Assembly: GCF_014534655.1 (NCBI RefSeq)
Contig: NZ_JACVVD010000003.1
Location: 124,001 to 188,000 of the forward strand
From: Paenibacillus sedimenti
Lineage (GTDB): Bacteria > Bacillota > Bacilli > Paenibacillales > NBRC-103111
Direction of reading: 5' to 3'
DNA: 64,000 bases
The translations under genes were made by a program, and so were the position numbers. Of this stretch, positions 1-8,869 are shown one piece after another. The notes beneath the pieces are model-generated. The model had not been told where the DNA came from and ran no database searches. It saw only the letters and a list, made by a program, of their open reading frames with translations. Numbering within the stretch: position 1 is the stretch's first letter; every line of letters begins with the position of its first letter.

Positions 1-264
1 TTTCAACTTGGTTACAACGGCATCATCAAGGGCTGTTACATCTTTGATCCAATCAAAAGCAATTAAATTTGAATCCCTCCATTGCTGGAGCGCGCTGCCG
101 ACAGATTGTTTGGCATTATCAGAAATCCCGGCGCTTGTAAGCATGAGCACAGACATTTTTTTGTCCAATAGTTCTTGTTTGATGACGGGAATCCCGCGAT
201 TTCCACAACCTGTTACTAGTAGTGTCAAGAGAAGTAAACAAAATACGTAACGGCGAATCCTCAT
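1..264 (-). CDS. N-terminal part of a lipoprotein (cut by window edge)
   Basis: ATG at 264 begins a reading frame that stays open to the left edge, giving about 88 N-terminal residues. The start MRIRRYVF is followed by a hydrophobic stretch and the lipobox LVTGC, so the product should be exported and lipid-anchored on Cys20. The segment after it (KKMSVLMLTSAGISDNAK) looks like the first strand of a periplasmic-binding-type fold, but I cannot assign a family. GGAGGAAGG lies upstream of the ATG. A terminator (397-422) separates it from ymfJ, so it is probably transcribed separately. A BMP/Med-like substrate-binding lipoprotein is one possibility, untested here. Confidence 0.7.
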   Translation of the reverse strand, partial: MRIRRYVFCLLLLTLLVTGCGNRGIPVIKQELLDKKMSVLMLTSAGISDNAKQSVGSALQQWRDSNLIAFDWIKDVTALDDAVVTKLK

Positions 265-289
265 GATTGACAGTTCCTTCCTCCAATGT

Positions 290-340
290 CCCCCAAAAGT
301 GACACTTAACCTTTGAAGCATATTCCGATTACTTTTGGGG
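290..340. repeat. Inverted repeat in the lipoprotein gene leader
   Basis: The arms ccccaaaagt (291-300) and acttttgggg (331-340) are perfect 10-bp complements separated by 30 bases. They lie between the ymfJ terminator and the lipoprotein start. No T-run follows on either strand, so this is not an ordinary terminator. It could be an operator or an mRNA leader hairpin ending just upstream of the ribosome binding site. Confidence 0.5.
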
Positions 341-396
341 AGCCCCCGTTTACAATAGAAATACGCTTCGCATAATTTCCTATGCTACAAAAAAGC

Positions 397-422
397 ATGC
401 AAAAGCCTCCGAAAAAGGAGGC
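397..422 (-). terminator. Intrinsic terminator after ymfJ
   Basis: On the minus strand GCCTCC, a TTTTTC loop and GGAGGC form a stem followed by TTTT, with a second T-run slightly further on. It lies 37 bases past the ymfJ stop and ends the ymfF-H-I-J unit. Confidence 0.75.
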
Positions 423-458
423 CTTCACATTGTGCCTTATTGAATTGTAAAACGGTTA

Positions 459-710
459 TTAGGCTTTGTCCACTAATTTTACCATGAGGCGGGCAAGTGT
501 ACGTTTTTCTTCTTCGTTCCCAGCATCCCACAGCTCTTTAAGCACTCGCTCCTGCGCATTTTCCGGATCTACTTTATTAGATAGAAATTCACCGATTTGA
601 AAAGCGAGCTTGCTGATGGTCTCATCACTCATCCCAGCTCGCTCGGCTTGACTGACACGCTCAGCTAGAAACTCTTTCCACTTATCAAATACTTGAAGTA
701 CAGTAGCCAT
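459..710 (-). CDS. ymfJ: YmfJ-like small protein, DUF3243 family
   Basis: An 83-residue acidic, probably all-helical protein (MATVLQVFDKWKEFLAERV...) with the length and sequence character of the DUF3243/YmfJ family. Its biochemical role is unknown. It is the last gene of the ymfF-ymfH-ymfI-ymfJ cluster, the same position as in Bacillus subtilis, which suggests co-expression with the EF-P modification genes rather than proving a shared function. A good ribosome binding site (AAAGGAGG) precedes the ATG, and an intrinsic terminator follows the stop. Confidence 0.85.
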   Translation of the reverse strand: MATVLQVFDKWKEFLAERVSQAERAGMSDETISKLAFQIGEFLSNKVDPENAQERVLKELWDAGNEEEKRTLARLMVKLVDKA

Positions 711-795
711 TGTAAGAAGCCTCCTTTGAGTTGTGAGAAATGGTCATTGCATACGTAATATTCGCTTCTCCCCAAGGAATTATGCACTAAGTTGC

Positions 796-1551
796 TTAGG
801 TCAGCCATCCACCATTTGGACTGATAATCTGCCCCGTAATATATCCTGATTCAGGCAGCGCCAAAAAATAAACGAGCGAAGCGATTTCATCGGGTAAAGC
901 AAACCTGCCGGCAGGGATCTCATTTTCCAGCGCAGCTTTTTCCTCCGCTTGAAAACCAGCCATCATTTCGGTGCTGACCGCTCCCGGTGCAACCGCGTTT
1001 ACGGTAACTCCGGAAGGGGCTAACTCTTTGGCCAACGCTTTCGTAAATGCGTTCATTCCCCCTTTAGCGGTGGAATAGACGACTTCACAAGAAGCGCCCG
1101 AAATGCCCCATATGGAAGATACGTTGATGATGCGCCCATATTTTTGCTGGATCATAGGAGTCATAAACGCTTGGGTACAAAGGAACGCCCCTTTGAGATT
1201 GATGTCCATAATCAGATCCCAATCCTCTTCACTGACATCGGAAAGCAAACCGTAATGTGCGATTCCGGCATTGTTAACAATAATATCCGGAACCGTTCCT
1301 CTTTGCTCCAGCTTTTCCTTCATTTTATTGATTTGTTCACGGGAACGTATATCCGCTGATACAGTGAGCACTTTGGCTCCGTGCTTCATGCAAGATCGGG
1401 CAACTTCATTCGCGGCTTCATGCGACTCGCGATAATGAATGACGACATTCATGCCCACCATTGCGAAGCGTTCGGCAATGGCCGCGCCGATGCCTCTGCT
1501 GGCACCTGTAATTAGTACGGTTTGTTCCGTAAAAGGTTTTGCGCGCGTCAC
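796..1551 (-). CDS. ymfI: EF-P 5-aminopentanone reductase (SDR family), YmfI
   Basis: A short-chain dehydrogenase/reductase of about 251 residues. The nucleotide-binding motif TGASRGIG is near the N terminus, followed by NNAG. The catalytic set comprises Ser in NVSSIWG and Tyr/Lys in the YSTAK segment. It is FabG-like by sequence, but its position after two M16 peptidase genes marks it as YmfI. YmfI is reported to reduce the 5-aminopentanone on elongation factor P to 5-aminopentanol. The frame is open to 1596, but the GTG at 1551 overlaps the ymfH stop as GTGA, which implies translational coupling and is my preferred start. The ribosome binding site is weak, consistent with coupling. Confidence 0.85.
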   Translation of the reverse strand: MTRAKPFTEQTVLITGASRGIGAAIAERFAMVGMNVVIHYRESHEAANEVARSCMKHGAKVLTVSADIRSREQINKMKEKLEQRGTVPDIIVNNAGIAHYGLLSDVSEEDWDLIMDINLKGAFLCTQAFMTPMIQQKYGRIINVSSIWGISGASCEVVYSTAKGGMNAFTKALAKELAPSGVTVNAVAPGAVSTEMMAGFQAEEKAALENEIPAGRFALPDEIASLVYFLALPESGYITGQIISPNGGWLT

Positions 1552-2837
1552 GATTGCCCACGACTTTGTACGATCGAAATGGCAAGTCTGCTCCAATCAA
1601 AATGATCGCGGAACCGCTTGTTCACATCTTCAAGCGTAATGCTTTCATATACTGGTAAAATATCGAACAGATCAATGCCTTTGAACCTGTATTTCGTAAA
1701 TTCATTAGCAATGGATTCCGGTGAATTCATCATGCGCAGGAAATTGCCGATTTTCTTCTTCCGGCTTCGCTCAAATGTAATGGCATCAAGACCAGACTCT
1801 TTGCGCTTCTCGACTTCCTCGCGGATCCGGGCAACAAGCTGATCAGGATCTTTCGTATCCCCGCCAAGAATTGAAAATGCGTAATCCTCGCTGCAGTTAT
1901 ATTCATGGCCAAAATTATCGGAGATCAATTGCTCATCGTATAACGCCTGATAAATGTCTGAACTGGAACTAAATAAAATATCCAACATGAGCTTCGTTGT
2001 CAGCTCTCTAGCCAGCAAATCTTTGCCGCTCACAGATGGAGCCGCCTCTTTCAGACCGAATAAGCATTTGGGCAGGGAAACGGGCAGCGCCGTGACTCTT
2101 CGTGCTTCTTGAACTTCTAATGGCTCATCCTCAAAGAAACGTTTTATGCTGCCTTGAGGGGCAAATGATTTGGCTGCTTGATTTTCCTTAACAAAGTCAA
2201 CCACTTCCTGAGCATCGACACCCCCAACAACAAACAAACTCATGTTGCTAGGGTGATAAAACGTATGATAGCACTCATACAAAGTTTCCTTTGTAATTTG
2301 CGCGATGGATTCCACAGTGCCTGCGATATCAATATGAACCGGGTGCTTGGCGTACATGGATTCGATGAGACCATAATAGCTTCTCCAATCGGGATGATCC
2401 TGGTACATCTTGATTTCTTGCCCGATGATCCCTTTTTCCTTCTCTACATTTTCATCTGTAAAATAAGGATTTTGCACAAAATTAATTAATGTCCTTAAGT
2501 TTGTCAAAATGTGATCCGTTGAGGAAAACAAATACGCAGTCCGGTCAAAGCTTGTAAACGCATTAGCAGAAGCCCCCTGTGAGGCAAAGCTGGCAAAAAC
2601 ATCGCCTTCCGGTTCCTCAAACATTTTGTGTTCCAAGAAATGGGCAATGCCATCCGGTACGCGAACTTCCTCTTTACCCTCCACCTGGAAATGGTTATCG
2701 ATGGAACCGTACTTGGTCGTGAAAGTTGCATACGTTTTTTGGAAACCTTCTTTGGGTAGAACAAATACATGTAACCCATTATCAAGCTGCTCGTGATAAA
2801 TCGTTTCATTGAGATGTGGATATGGAATAACCTGCAT
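1548..2837 (-). CDS. ymfH: M16 family zinc peptidase YmfH
   Basis: A 429-residue M16 (pitrilysin/insulinase-like) protein. The inverted zinc motif HFLEH (His66, Glu69, His70) is intact, and a second, non-catalytic half follows, so it should be an active cytosolic metallopeptidase. Its upstream partner YmfF lacks the motif, giving the active/inactive pairing typical of bacterial M16 heterodimers. The two are now often named as EF-P 5-aminopentanol modification-associated proteins. The gap to ymfF is only 3 bases, and the ribosome binding site AAAGGGGAG lies inside the end of ymfF. Its physiological substrate is not established. Confidence 0.88.
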   Translation of the reverse strand: MQVIPYPHLNETIYHEQLDNGLHVFVLPKEGFQKTYATFTTKYGSIDNHFQVEGKEEVRVPDGIAHFLEHKMFEEPEGDVFASFASQGASANAFTSFDRTAYLFSSTDHILTNLRTLINFVQNPYFTDENVEKEKGIIGQEIKMYQDHPDWRSYYGLIESMYAKHPVHIDIAGTVESIAQITKETLYECYHTFYHPSNMSLFVVGGVDAQEVVDFVKENQAAKSFAPQGSIKRFFEDEPLEVQEARRVTALPVSLPKCLFGLKEAAPSVSGKDLLARELTTKLMLDILFSSSSDIYQALYDEQLISDNFGHEYNCSEDYAFSILGGDTKDPDQLVARIREEVEKRKESGLDAITFERSRKKKIGNFLRMMNSPESIANEFTKYRFKGIDLFDILPVYESITLEDVNKRFRDHFDWSRLAISIVQSRGQS

Positions 2838-2840
2838 TGT

Positions 2841-4121
2841 TTACTCCCCTTTCTGATCCCGCAAAAAGTATATCGTATCCAACTGAACGCGCTTGGCAGC
2901 CTCCGCAATGGCAGGTACATCTACCCGCTCCACGGATTCAATCAAGCCGGCAACCGTACGCTCTTTTCCGGACAATATCGCATTAAAGTCAAATGAAATC
3001 AGCTCAAAGGCCGAATCCTGCAATTCGCGCAGTTGATTGGATATCATTGCCTTCGTTTGACTCATTTCCGTCTCGCTGATATCCCCCTGCTCCATAGCTT
3101 GCAGCTGTTTACGGATAATATCCACCGCTTTTTCGTAATTTTGCATCTCAATTCCTGACTGCAGTGTCAGAATTCCCTTATGTCCATCAAATCTGGAAGA
3201 TGCATAATAAGCCAAGCTTGCTTTCTCACGAACGTTGATAAATAGCTTCGAATGCGGATATCCGCCAAGCACGCCATTATACATCAAAGCAACCGGATAC
3301 TGCTCATCGCGATACGAAATATGGGTGCGTAAACCCATATTCAGCTTACCTTGATTAACATCCAAACGCTCGACAACCGTTTTCACCTCACGCGAGGTTC
3401 CTCTTTGAATTACGGTTTCATAATTGACATCAAGATTTCTATCGATAGAAAAAGCTTGTTTGACGATACCCTCTACTTCTTCGAGAGTGGTATTGCCTAC
3501 AACATAGATGTCTACCGGGGCGTTCTGTAGCCACTCTATATATTGTTCGTATAAGTTCTGCGGGGTAATACCGTCGAGATCTTCAATTTTACCTAACGCG
3601 TGAAGCCGGTACGGTTCATCGCTGCACATTTCTTCGATGCAGCGCTCCGCAGCATAACGAACTTTATCGTTGATCACCGCTTCGATACGTTTAAGAAGGG
3701 TTTGCTTTTCGGAATCGACATATTTGCTGCGGAAATAGCCGTTTTCTAATGCAGGCTTCGTCAAGGTTTCACCGACAAATTCAAGCCCCTTCTTCAGTAA
3801 AGATTCGTTAGAGGAAACAAAACGATCATTAATGATGTCCATGCGCAGATGGACGATTTGGTAGTCGCCTCGCTTGTAAATATCGAATCCGAAACCCGCT
3901 CCATACAAATCATCCAAATACTCTCGAAATTGCTTCGTTTCCGGACGAAGCTGCGTACCTCTTCTTAGCACAAACGGCGTCAATGCCGTATTCGTAACCG
4001 CGTCTTCTGCCAGGGGACGGCCTATGTACACCGATATGGCGAATGTCTTGAATTGATCCGTTGGCAGCACATGAAGGCGAATATGGTTCCACGTGCTCCG
4101 CTGAAATTGTATATGCTTCAA
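2841..4121 (-). CDS. ymfF: M16-like protein without zinc motif, YmfF
   Basis: An M16-fold protein of about 426 residues. Where active members carry HxxEH this one reads ALTPFVLRRGTQ, so it should not bind the catalytic zinc. It is most likely the regulatory or structural half of a heterodimer with YmfH. The frame is open from an ATG at 4148, but only the TTG at 4121 (giving MKHIQFQR...) has a properly spaced ribosome binding site (GGAAGGGAG, 9 bases), so I start there. It is the first gene of its operon. A SigA-like promoter is visible at 4160-4189. Confidence 0.87.
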   Translation of the reverse strand: MKHIQFQRSTWNHIRLHVLPTDQFKTFAISVYIGRPLAEDAVTNTALTPFVLRRGTQLRPETKQFREYLDDLYGAGFGFDIYKRGDYQIVHLRMDIINDRFVSSNESLLKKGLEFVGETLTKPALENGYFRSKYVDSEKQTLLKRIEAVINDKVRYAAERCIEEMCSDEPYRLHALGKIEDLDGITPQNLYEQYIEWLQNAPVDIYVVGNTTLEEVEGIVKQAFSIDRNLDVNYETVIQRGTSREVKTVVERLDVNQGKLNMGLRTHISYRDEQYPVALMYNGVLGGYPHSKLFINVREKASLAYYASSRFDGHKGILTLQSGIEMQNYEKAVDIIRKQLQAMEQGDISETEMSQTKAMISNQLRELQDSAFELISFDFNAILSGKERTVAGLIESVERVDVPAIAEAAKRVQLDTIYFLRDQKGE

Positions 4122-4159
4122 AGGTCGTGTCTCCCTTCCTGATTCCAAGATATGTATCC

Positions 4160-4189
4160 ATTATATTCCTATACGAACAGGAGAAGCAA
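4160..4189 (-). promoter_or_regulatory. SigA-type promoter for ymfF operon
   Basis: On the minus strand TTGCTT (4184-4189), an 18-base spacer and a perfect TATAAT (4160-4165) precede the ymfF TTG start by about 40 bases. The -35 overlaps the hairpin that follows sleB. Confidence 0.5.
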
Positions 4190-4210
4190 CCAAAGCTGGT
4201 TCCTTCTCCT
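4179..4210 (-). terminator. Hairpin after sleB, possible weak terminator
   Basis: The arms AGGAGAAGGAACC and GGTTGCTTCTCCT pair over 13 positions with one mismatch and a 6-base loop, 16 bases past the sleB stop. No proper T-run follows, so termination strength is doubtful. Confidence 0.4.
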
Positions 4211-4225
4211 TGTCCATTCCGCTTA

Positions 4226-5023
4226 TTATTTGCAAAATATATGCTTACCGATTTGTTTGACCTGAGGCCGGCTCCAGATCCATTTGGATGTTGCCGTTAC
4301 AGGATTAAAATAATAAATGCATCCGCCTGTCGGATCCCATCCGTTAAGTGCGTCTTTAACCGCCTTCTTCGTGGATTCGCTGGGCGTCAACCAGATTTGG
4401 CCGTCAGCTACCGCAGTGAAAGCCCCAGGCTGAAAAATAACACCTGAAACGGAATTCGGGAAGCTTGCCGAGCTCACTCGATTCAGAATGACTGCCGCTA
4501 CGGCTACTTGCCCGATGTAGGGCTCACCCCGGGCTTCGCCATTCACGGCATTGGCCATAAGATTAATATCCTGTGCGGATAATCCTAAATTGTTTGAAGG
4601 CGTTAAGTTAGCCGGATTTTTATTAGCTGCTGATGCACTCGAGCCGCCTCCGCCTCCACCGCTTCCCCCTGAGCCGGTTTCCTCAGGTCTTGTGGGTCTC
4701 CACGCTTTCGTTTCTTCCCAAATTCGAAGCTTAGTCTTGCCTCCGACGATACCATCTACTGCCCTCATGCCGAATTCGCCTTGAAATCTTTTTACAGCAA
4801 CTAAAGTCTTGTAACCAAAATCACCGTCGACTTTTCCTCCATAGAAACCGATAAATTTCAAACGACCCTGCAGCTCTCTAACATCTGATCCCGTATCTCC
4901 ATATCTAATCTCGTTTTTACTAAACGTTTCTTCCACATTCGGACTGATTTTGTTCTTCAATTGGAATGCGGCAAACAATACGAAAACGATACAAAATGTA
5001 AGTACAATTAACCTTTTGTTCAT
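4226..5023 (-). CDS. sleB: Spore cortex-lytic enzyme SleB
   Basis: A protein of about 265 residues made of an N-terminal hydrophobic anchor (about residues 5-20), a peptidoglycan-binding domain (about 40-105, with YGDTGSDVRELQGRL), a Gly/Ser-rich linker, and a C-terminal SleB/CwlJ hydrolase domain (about 150-265, with NAVNGEARGEPYIGQ). It is a lytic transglycosylase of spore cortex muramic-lactam peptidoglycan, placed in the forespore and active during germination. I prefer the ATG at 5023 over the TTG at 5035. A close match to a SigG promoter lies upstream. In many Bacillales sleB is followed by ypeB, which stabilises SleB; here no ypeB is adjacent. Confidence 0.9.
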   Translation of the reverse strand: MNKRLIVLTFCIVFVLFAAFQLKNKISPNVEETFSKNEIRYGDTGSDVRELQGRLKFIGFYGGKVDGDFGYKTLVAVKRFQGEFGMRAVDGIVGGKTKLRIWEETKAWRPTRPEETGSGGSGGGGGGSSASAANKNPANLTPSNNLGLSAQDINLMANAVNGEARGEPYIGQVAVAAVILNRVSSASFPNSVSGVIFQPGAFTAVADGQIWLTPSESTKKAVKDALNGWDPTGGCIYYFNPVTATSKWIWSRPQVKQIGKHIFCK

Positions 5024-5067
5024 TCCCCTTCTCAACCTCTCTTTTCAAATTGCAGCCTTTTCTTGCT

Positions 5068-5097
5068 TATTATGAGAAAGGGGATCACTGATTATGC
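5068..5097 (-). promoter_or_regulatory. SigG-type promoter for sleB
   Basis: On the minus strand GCATA (5093-5097), exactly 18 bases, then CATAATA (5068-5074). This fits the forespore SigG pattern GHATR-N18-CATWHTA at every position. sleB is a SigG-dependent gene in Bacillus subtilis. The predicted transcript starts about 40 bases before the ATG. Confidence 0.7.
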
Positions 5098-5098
5098 A

Positions 5099-5129
5099 CA
5101 AAAAGAACACTCTCACATAGAGAGTGTTC
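5099..5129 (-). terminator. Intrinsic terminator after spoIIIE
   Basis: The minus strand shows a perfect 10-bp stem, GAACACTCTC / GAGAGTGTTC, with a 5-base loop followed by TTTTTG. It starts 11 bases past the spoIIIE stop. Confidence 0.9.
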
Positions 5130-5140
5130 ACATTAATTGT

Positions 5141-7693
5141 TTAAGAACTGATTCGGTTGTGATGATATTGCTCAATCGACATCAGTACTTCTCGCGGTTT
5201 ACTGCCTTCATAAGGGCCGACAACACCCTTAGCTTCCATAGAATCGATCAACCGCGCAGCGCGCGTGTAGCCAACCCTCATGCGGCGCTGCAATAAGGAG
5301 ACGGAAGCTTGCTTCGCTTCCAGCACAATTTGAACTGCTTGGTCATACAGCTCATCCGCAAATTCTTCCTGCTCCTCCGGCTGCTCCTCGATCTGCGGCA
5401 CCAATTCCTCCTGGTAGTTTGCCTGTTCCTGTGTACGTACGAAGCTAACCACATGCTCAACCTCTTGATCGGATAAAAAGGCACCCTGAACACGAACCGG
5501 TTTGGATGAACCCACAGGCAAGTAAAGCATGTCGCCACGGCCCAGCAACTTCTCGGCTCCAACCATGTCCAGGATCGTCCGGGAATCGACTTGCGAAGAA
5601 ACCCCGAATGCAATCCGCGACGGGATATTCGCTTTAATAACACCTGTGATAACGTCAACAGACGGCCGCTGTGTAGCAATAATTAAGTGAATACCCGCTG
5701 CACGCGCCATTTGGGCCAGGCGAGTAATCGAGTCCTCTACATCGTTAGCAGCAACCATCATCAAGTCGGCAAGCTCGTCCACAATGACCACATAGTATGG
5801 CAATGGAGCTGCTGTACCGCTTTCCGTAAGCATCGCGTTGTAACCTTCGATGTTACGCGTACCGCTCTTAGAGAAGAGCTCATAGCGCTTCTCCATCTCG
5901 ACAACGACCTTTTTCAATGCAAGAGATGCTCGACGCGGATCCGTAACGACGGGAGCCAACAGATGCGGGATACCGTTATATACATTCAGTTCGACCATCT
6001 TCGGGTCGATCATCAGAAACTTTACTTCGTTCGGCTTCGCTTTGAACAAAATACTCGTGATGATGCCGTTAATACAAACGGACTTACCCGATCCGGTAGC
6101 CCCGGCGACAAGTAAGTGCGGCATTCTTGCTAAATTGCCTACGATCGGTTGTCCCGAAATATCACGTCCAAGTACGACGGAAAGTCGCGAGCTGGACTCA
6201 TTAAAGGCGTTCGTTTCCATCACTTCACGCATGGTCACCACCGAAACCTCCAGATTCGGCACCTCGATGCCAATCGCGGATTTCCCCGGAATCGGCGCTT
6301 CCATCCGAATATCCTTCGCGGCAAGCGCCAAGGCTATATCGTCGGTCAAGCTGACGATTCGGCTTACCTTCACGCCAACGTCAGGCTGGATCTCATACCG
6401 TGTGACCGCTGGTCCACGGACAACCTCCAGCACCTTGGCGCGAACGCCAAAGCTCTCCAGCGTCGCTTCCAGCTTCCTCGCATTCGCTTTGTAGTCCGAC
6501 AACTCGCTACCCTTGCCCGCAGCAGGCTTGGCCAACAAATCGAGAACCGGGAGCTCATACGGCCTCAAATTGACCTGCGGAGCATCCTGCTGGAACTCCA
6601 CGGATACAGGTTCTTCGTCGGCATCCAGTGCCTCTGTGACTTTGGCTTTGGACGCCGGTGTTACAGTTGGTTGAACTGACGATGGCTTGGCCACCTGCTG
6701 CGCCTCCTGATACACCTGCTCCTGGAAGTCGCGGATGATCGGAGTGACCGGCTGATCGTCTTGCTGATGTACAGCTTCCAGTGAGCCTTTGTCTGATTCT
6801 GCTTGGTAAACGACTTTCTCAGCGGCGCCAACCCCATTGATCGCCATGTCGTCCTCATCATCCAGATCAGGCGGAGCAGGCTTTTTCCGTCCTTCTTTGA
6901 CAGGACGCAGCAGCTCCATAAAAAGCGGAGCTTTCTTAGAACGCTTAACCGGCTGAAAAACTTCCTCGTCGAACTCATCATCGACAGGAACATAAGAAGA
7001 CTTCTTCGTCCTGCTCGCCGGCCCCCCCGCTGTTGCGCTGCGGGGCTGCCGCCCCTCGCGGTCCTGCAGCCATTCTTTCATTCTGTCTTTGAAATTGTCA
7101 CCCACATTTGCGAAGCGGCCACGCACCATATTGCCTATATCCACATACGAAAGACCGGTTGCAAGAATAAATCCGATGACGAACAATGCATACTGAATCA
7201 ACCTTGCGCCCAGATAATCAAACAAGAAATACAGGATGCCATATAGGATGGCTCCGATCATCCCGCCGCCAATACCGTGTTGAAGCGCAGCTTTGCCCGC
7301 ATCCGTTGGATGTAGTCCAGCTAACATAGCGTCCCAGGTTGAAGAAATGACCTTACCTGAACTGAACCCGCCATCCGGATATAACTGTGCAAACAAATCG
7401 ATATGGTTCTTGATCAGCAGTCCAAGAATGAATAGCAGAACGCCTGCCTTCTTCGCTGTTCGCATCGGTGGCCAGGCTCTTTTGATCATGGCATATAGTG
7501 CCACGTATATGAATATCAGCGGTATCAACGAGTACCATGTCCCCACGAAAAAACGAAACAGGTATGTGAGCGAATTCCCGACATGCCCTTGCTGGGCAAG
7601 CGCAATGACCGAAAAGATCAAGATGACAATCCCGTACAACTCGAATAACAAGCTGTTCTTCAATGTCGTGCTTTTTTTCTTGCGTTTTGCCAC
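5141..7693 (-). CDS. spoIIIE: DNA translocase SpoIIIE (FtsK family)
   Basis: An FtsK/SpoIIIE ATPase of about 850 residues that pumps chromosomal DNA through the closing septum, essential for moving the chromosome into the forespore. The N-terminal region has about four membrane segments (residues ~20-180). It is followed by a charged, Pro/Gln-rich linker, the motor with Walker A GATGSGKS near residue 530 and Walker [11 protein letters not shown], and a C-terminal gamma winged-helix domain that reads DNA polarity. The frame opens at 7714, but the GTG at 7693 has the best ribosome binding site (GGGGGTGA, 5-base spacing). Its position beside tepA-ylzJ matches Bacillus subtilis SpoIIIE rather than SftA. 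Confidence 0.93.
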   Translation of the reverse strand: MAKRKKKSTTLKNSLLFELYGIVILIFSVIALAQQGHVGNSLTYLFRFFVGTWYSLIPLIFIYVALYAMIKRAWPPMRTAKKAGVLLFILGLLIKNHIDLFAQLYPDGGFSSGKVISSTWDAMLAGLHPTDAGKAALQHGIGGGMIGAILYGILYFLFDYLGARLIQYALFVIGFILATGLSYVDIGNMVRGRFANVGDNFKDRMKEWLQDREGRQPRSATAGGPASRTKKSSYVPVDDEFDEEVFQPVKRSKKAPLFMELLRPVKEGRKKPAPPDLDDEDDMAINGVGAAEKVVYQAESDKGSLEAVHQQDDQPVTPIIRDFQEQVYQEAQQVAKPSSVQPTVTPASKAKVTEALDADEEPVSVEFQQDAPQVNLRPYELPVLDLLAKPAAGKGSELSDYKANARKLEATLESFGVRAKVLEVVRGPAVTRYEIQPDVGVKVSRIVSLTDDIALALAAKDIRMEAPIPGKSAIGIEVPNLEVSVVTMREVMETNAFNESSSRLSVVLGRDISGQPIVGNLARMPHLLVAGATGSGKSVCINGIITSILFKAKPNEVKFLMIDPKMVELNVYNGIPHLLAPVVTDPRRASLALKKVVVEMEKRYELFSKSGTRNIEGYNAMLTESGTAAPLPYYVVIVDELADLMMVAANDVEDSITRLAQMARAAGIHLIIATQRPSVDVITGVIKANIPSRIAFGVSSQVDSRTILDMVGAEKLLGRGDMLYLPVGSSKPVRVQGAFLSDQEVEHVVSFVRTQEQANYQEELVPQIEEQPEEQEEFADELYDQAVQIVLEAKQASVSLLQRRMRVGYTRAARLIDSMEAKGVVGPYEGSKPREVLMSIEQYHHNRISS

Positions 7694-7714
7694 GCTTGTC
7701 ACCCCCGAGACCAC

Positions 7715-7744
7715 ATTATACCATAACGGGTCAGGGGGAAGATA
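7715..7744 (-). promoter_or_regulatory. Extended -10 promoter for spoIIIE
   Basis: TTATGGTATAAT on the minus strand is a perfect TATAAT (7715-7720) with an extended TGn. TATCTT lies 18 bases upstream as a poor -35. The same TTATGG-plus-TATAAT arrangement occurs in the rimP and rpsB promoters of this window. The leader would be only about 15 bases. Confidence 0.5.
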
Positions 7745-7757
7745 CTGGCAGAAAGGC

Positions 7758-7994
7758 TTACACGATTGACCTAGGCAAATCCGGGCTATAAGCGATGACA
7801 GAACCGGGCGTATACTGCTCTTTTAAATAGTCCTGCGGGTTGCAACTTAACAAACGAACAATCCGAGCCTGAAAGCCGCTAATCGGCTCAACTTGCATCA
7901 TTACGCCCTGATGGGAAATCTCCATATAGTTCGGCGCGAATGAGTCCATTCCTTGAAAAACATCTTCCATCGGAATGACCGAATAAAGAATCAT
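7758..7994 (-). CDS. ylzJ: YlzJ-like small protein
   Basis: A 78-residue protein ([15 protein letters not shown]...) resembling the YlzJ family, which has no known function and is largely confined to spore formers. Its ATG overlaps the tepA stop as ATGA, so the two are translationally coupled and probably share the SigG-type promoter upstream of tepA. No transmembrane segment or catalytic motif is visible. Confidence 0.8.
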   Translation of the reverse strand: MILYSVIPMEDVFQGMDSFAPNYMEISHQGVMMQVEPISGFQARIVRLLSCNPQDYLKEQYTPGSVIAYSPDLPRSIV

Positions 7995-8716
7995 TGAATA
8001 AGCCCCCCGCCTGCTGACGCCTTCTTCTCTTCGATTCTTTGGTTCAGTTCTTTGATCGCTTCCCCAACACCGCCTACTTGATCGATCAAGCCATATTTTA
8101 CAGCATCGGCTCCAATCACAGTAGTTCCTATATCGCGTGTCAGCTCCCCTGTTTTAAACATCAATTCCTTGAATTTCTCTTCCGTCACATTGGAATGCTT
8201 AGTGACAAAACGAGTCACACGCTCCTGCATTTTGTCCAAATATTCGAATGTTTGCGGCACACCAATCACCAGGCCATTCAACCGAATAGGGTGTATCGTC
8301 ATCGTCGCTGTCTCTGCGATGATAGAATAATTGGCGGATACCGCAATTGGAACCCCTATGCTGTGGCCACCGCCAAGAACAAGCGTTACCGTAGGTTTAG
8401 ATAGCGTAGAAATCATCTCAGCAATTGCAAGACCTGCCTCCACATCGCCGCCTACCGTATTTAAAATAATCATAACGCCTTCGATCTTCGGATTCTGCTC
8501 TGCCGCTACAAGCTGTGGGATGATGTGCTCATACTTTGTCGTTTTATTTTGCGGCGGCAAAACAATATGCCCTTCGACCTGACCAATGATCGTCAGACAG
8601 AAAATATTAGATTCGCCTGAAGGCGTATTGGTTTGACCTAGCTGTTGAATATTTTCTAAAGTCGCGTTCTTCTTCCCCTCTTCCGTGCTTGGTTCCTGCT
8701 GCTTCGGATCTGCCAT
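7991..8716 (-). CDS. tepA: ClpP-like serine protease TepA
   Basis: A 241-residue ClpP/crotonase-fold protease. The likely nucleophile Ser lies in [12 protein letters not shown], with a candidate catalytic His in [11 protein letters not shown] and the oxyanion-type glycines in [10 protein letters not shown]. It differs from housekeeping ClpP and belongs to the TepA (translocation-enhancing protein / YmfB) group, which I recall being linked to spore outgrowth. Expression here looks sporulation-linked: a SigG-type promoter (8870-8899) is followed by a leader carrying three tandem hairpin repeats whose last copy is fused to the ribosome binding site AAGGAGG. Confidence 0.88.
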   Translation of the reverse strand: MADPKQQEPSTEEGKKNATLENIQQLGQTNTPSGESNIFCLTIIGQVEGHIVLPPQNKTTKYEHIIPQLVAAEQNPKIEGVMIILNTVGGDVEAGLAIAEMISTLSKPTVTLVLGGGHSIGVPIAVSANYSIIAETATMTIHPIRLNGLVIGVPQTFEYLDKMQERVTRFVTKHSNVTEEKFKELMFKTGELTRDIGTTVIGADAVKYGLIDQVGGVGEAIKELNQRIEEKKASAGGGLIQ

Positions 8717-8731
8717 TGAAGTTCCTCCTTA

Positions 8732-8860
8732 GAGTTTTCCCTTGGGAAAACTTTCATCGTAAGCATAAGCTGAGTTTTTCGCCAGAAAAACTGGCTTCGT
8801 AAGCTGTGCTGAGTTTTCCCTTGGGAAAACTTGCATCGTAAGCATAGTCTGAGTTTTCAT
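8732..8860 (-). repeat. Tandem array of Shine-Dalgarno-linked hairpin repeats (3+ units)
   Basis: Units of about 40 bp start at 8733, 8773 and 8812, with the edge of a fourth at 8852. Read on the minus strand each is a tail like TTATGCTTACGATG and then a hairpin such as AGTTTTCCC / GGGAAAACT. The copy next to tepA continues directly into CTAAGGAGG, the tepA ribosome binding site. Units 1 and 3 share the hairpin sequence AGTTTTCCCAAGGGAAAACT, while unit 2 has a different, still self-complementary stem. The same element recurs at ylxY, pnp, proS, cheW and partly at rseP. Confidence 0.85.
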
Positions 8861-8869
8861 AATCCCCCA

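Noticed and set aside
1548-1596. Upstream extension of ymfI to 1596
   Set aside because: The extra 15 residues lie inside ymfH and resemble no SDR N terminus. GTG at 1551 overlapping the stop gives the family-typical start.
8732-8860. Short regularly spaced repeats that could suggest a CRISPR array
   Set aside because: The roughly 40-bp period has no distinct unique spacers, units are palindromic throughout, the same unit occurs singly before other genes, and no cas genes are present.
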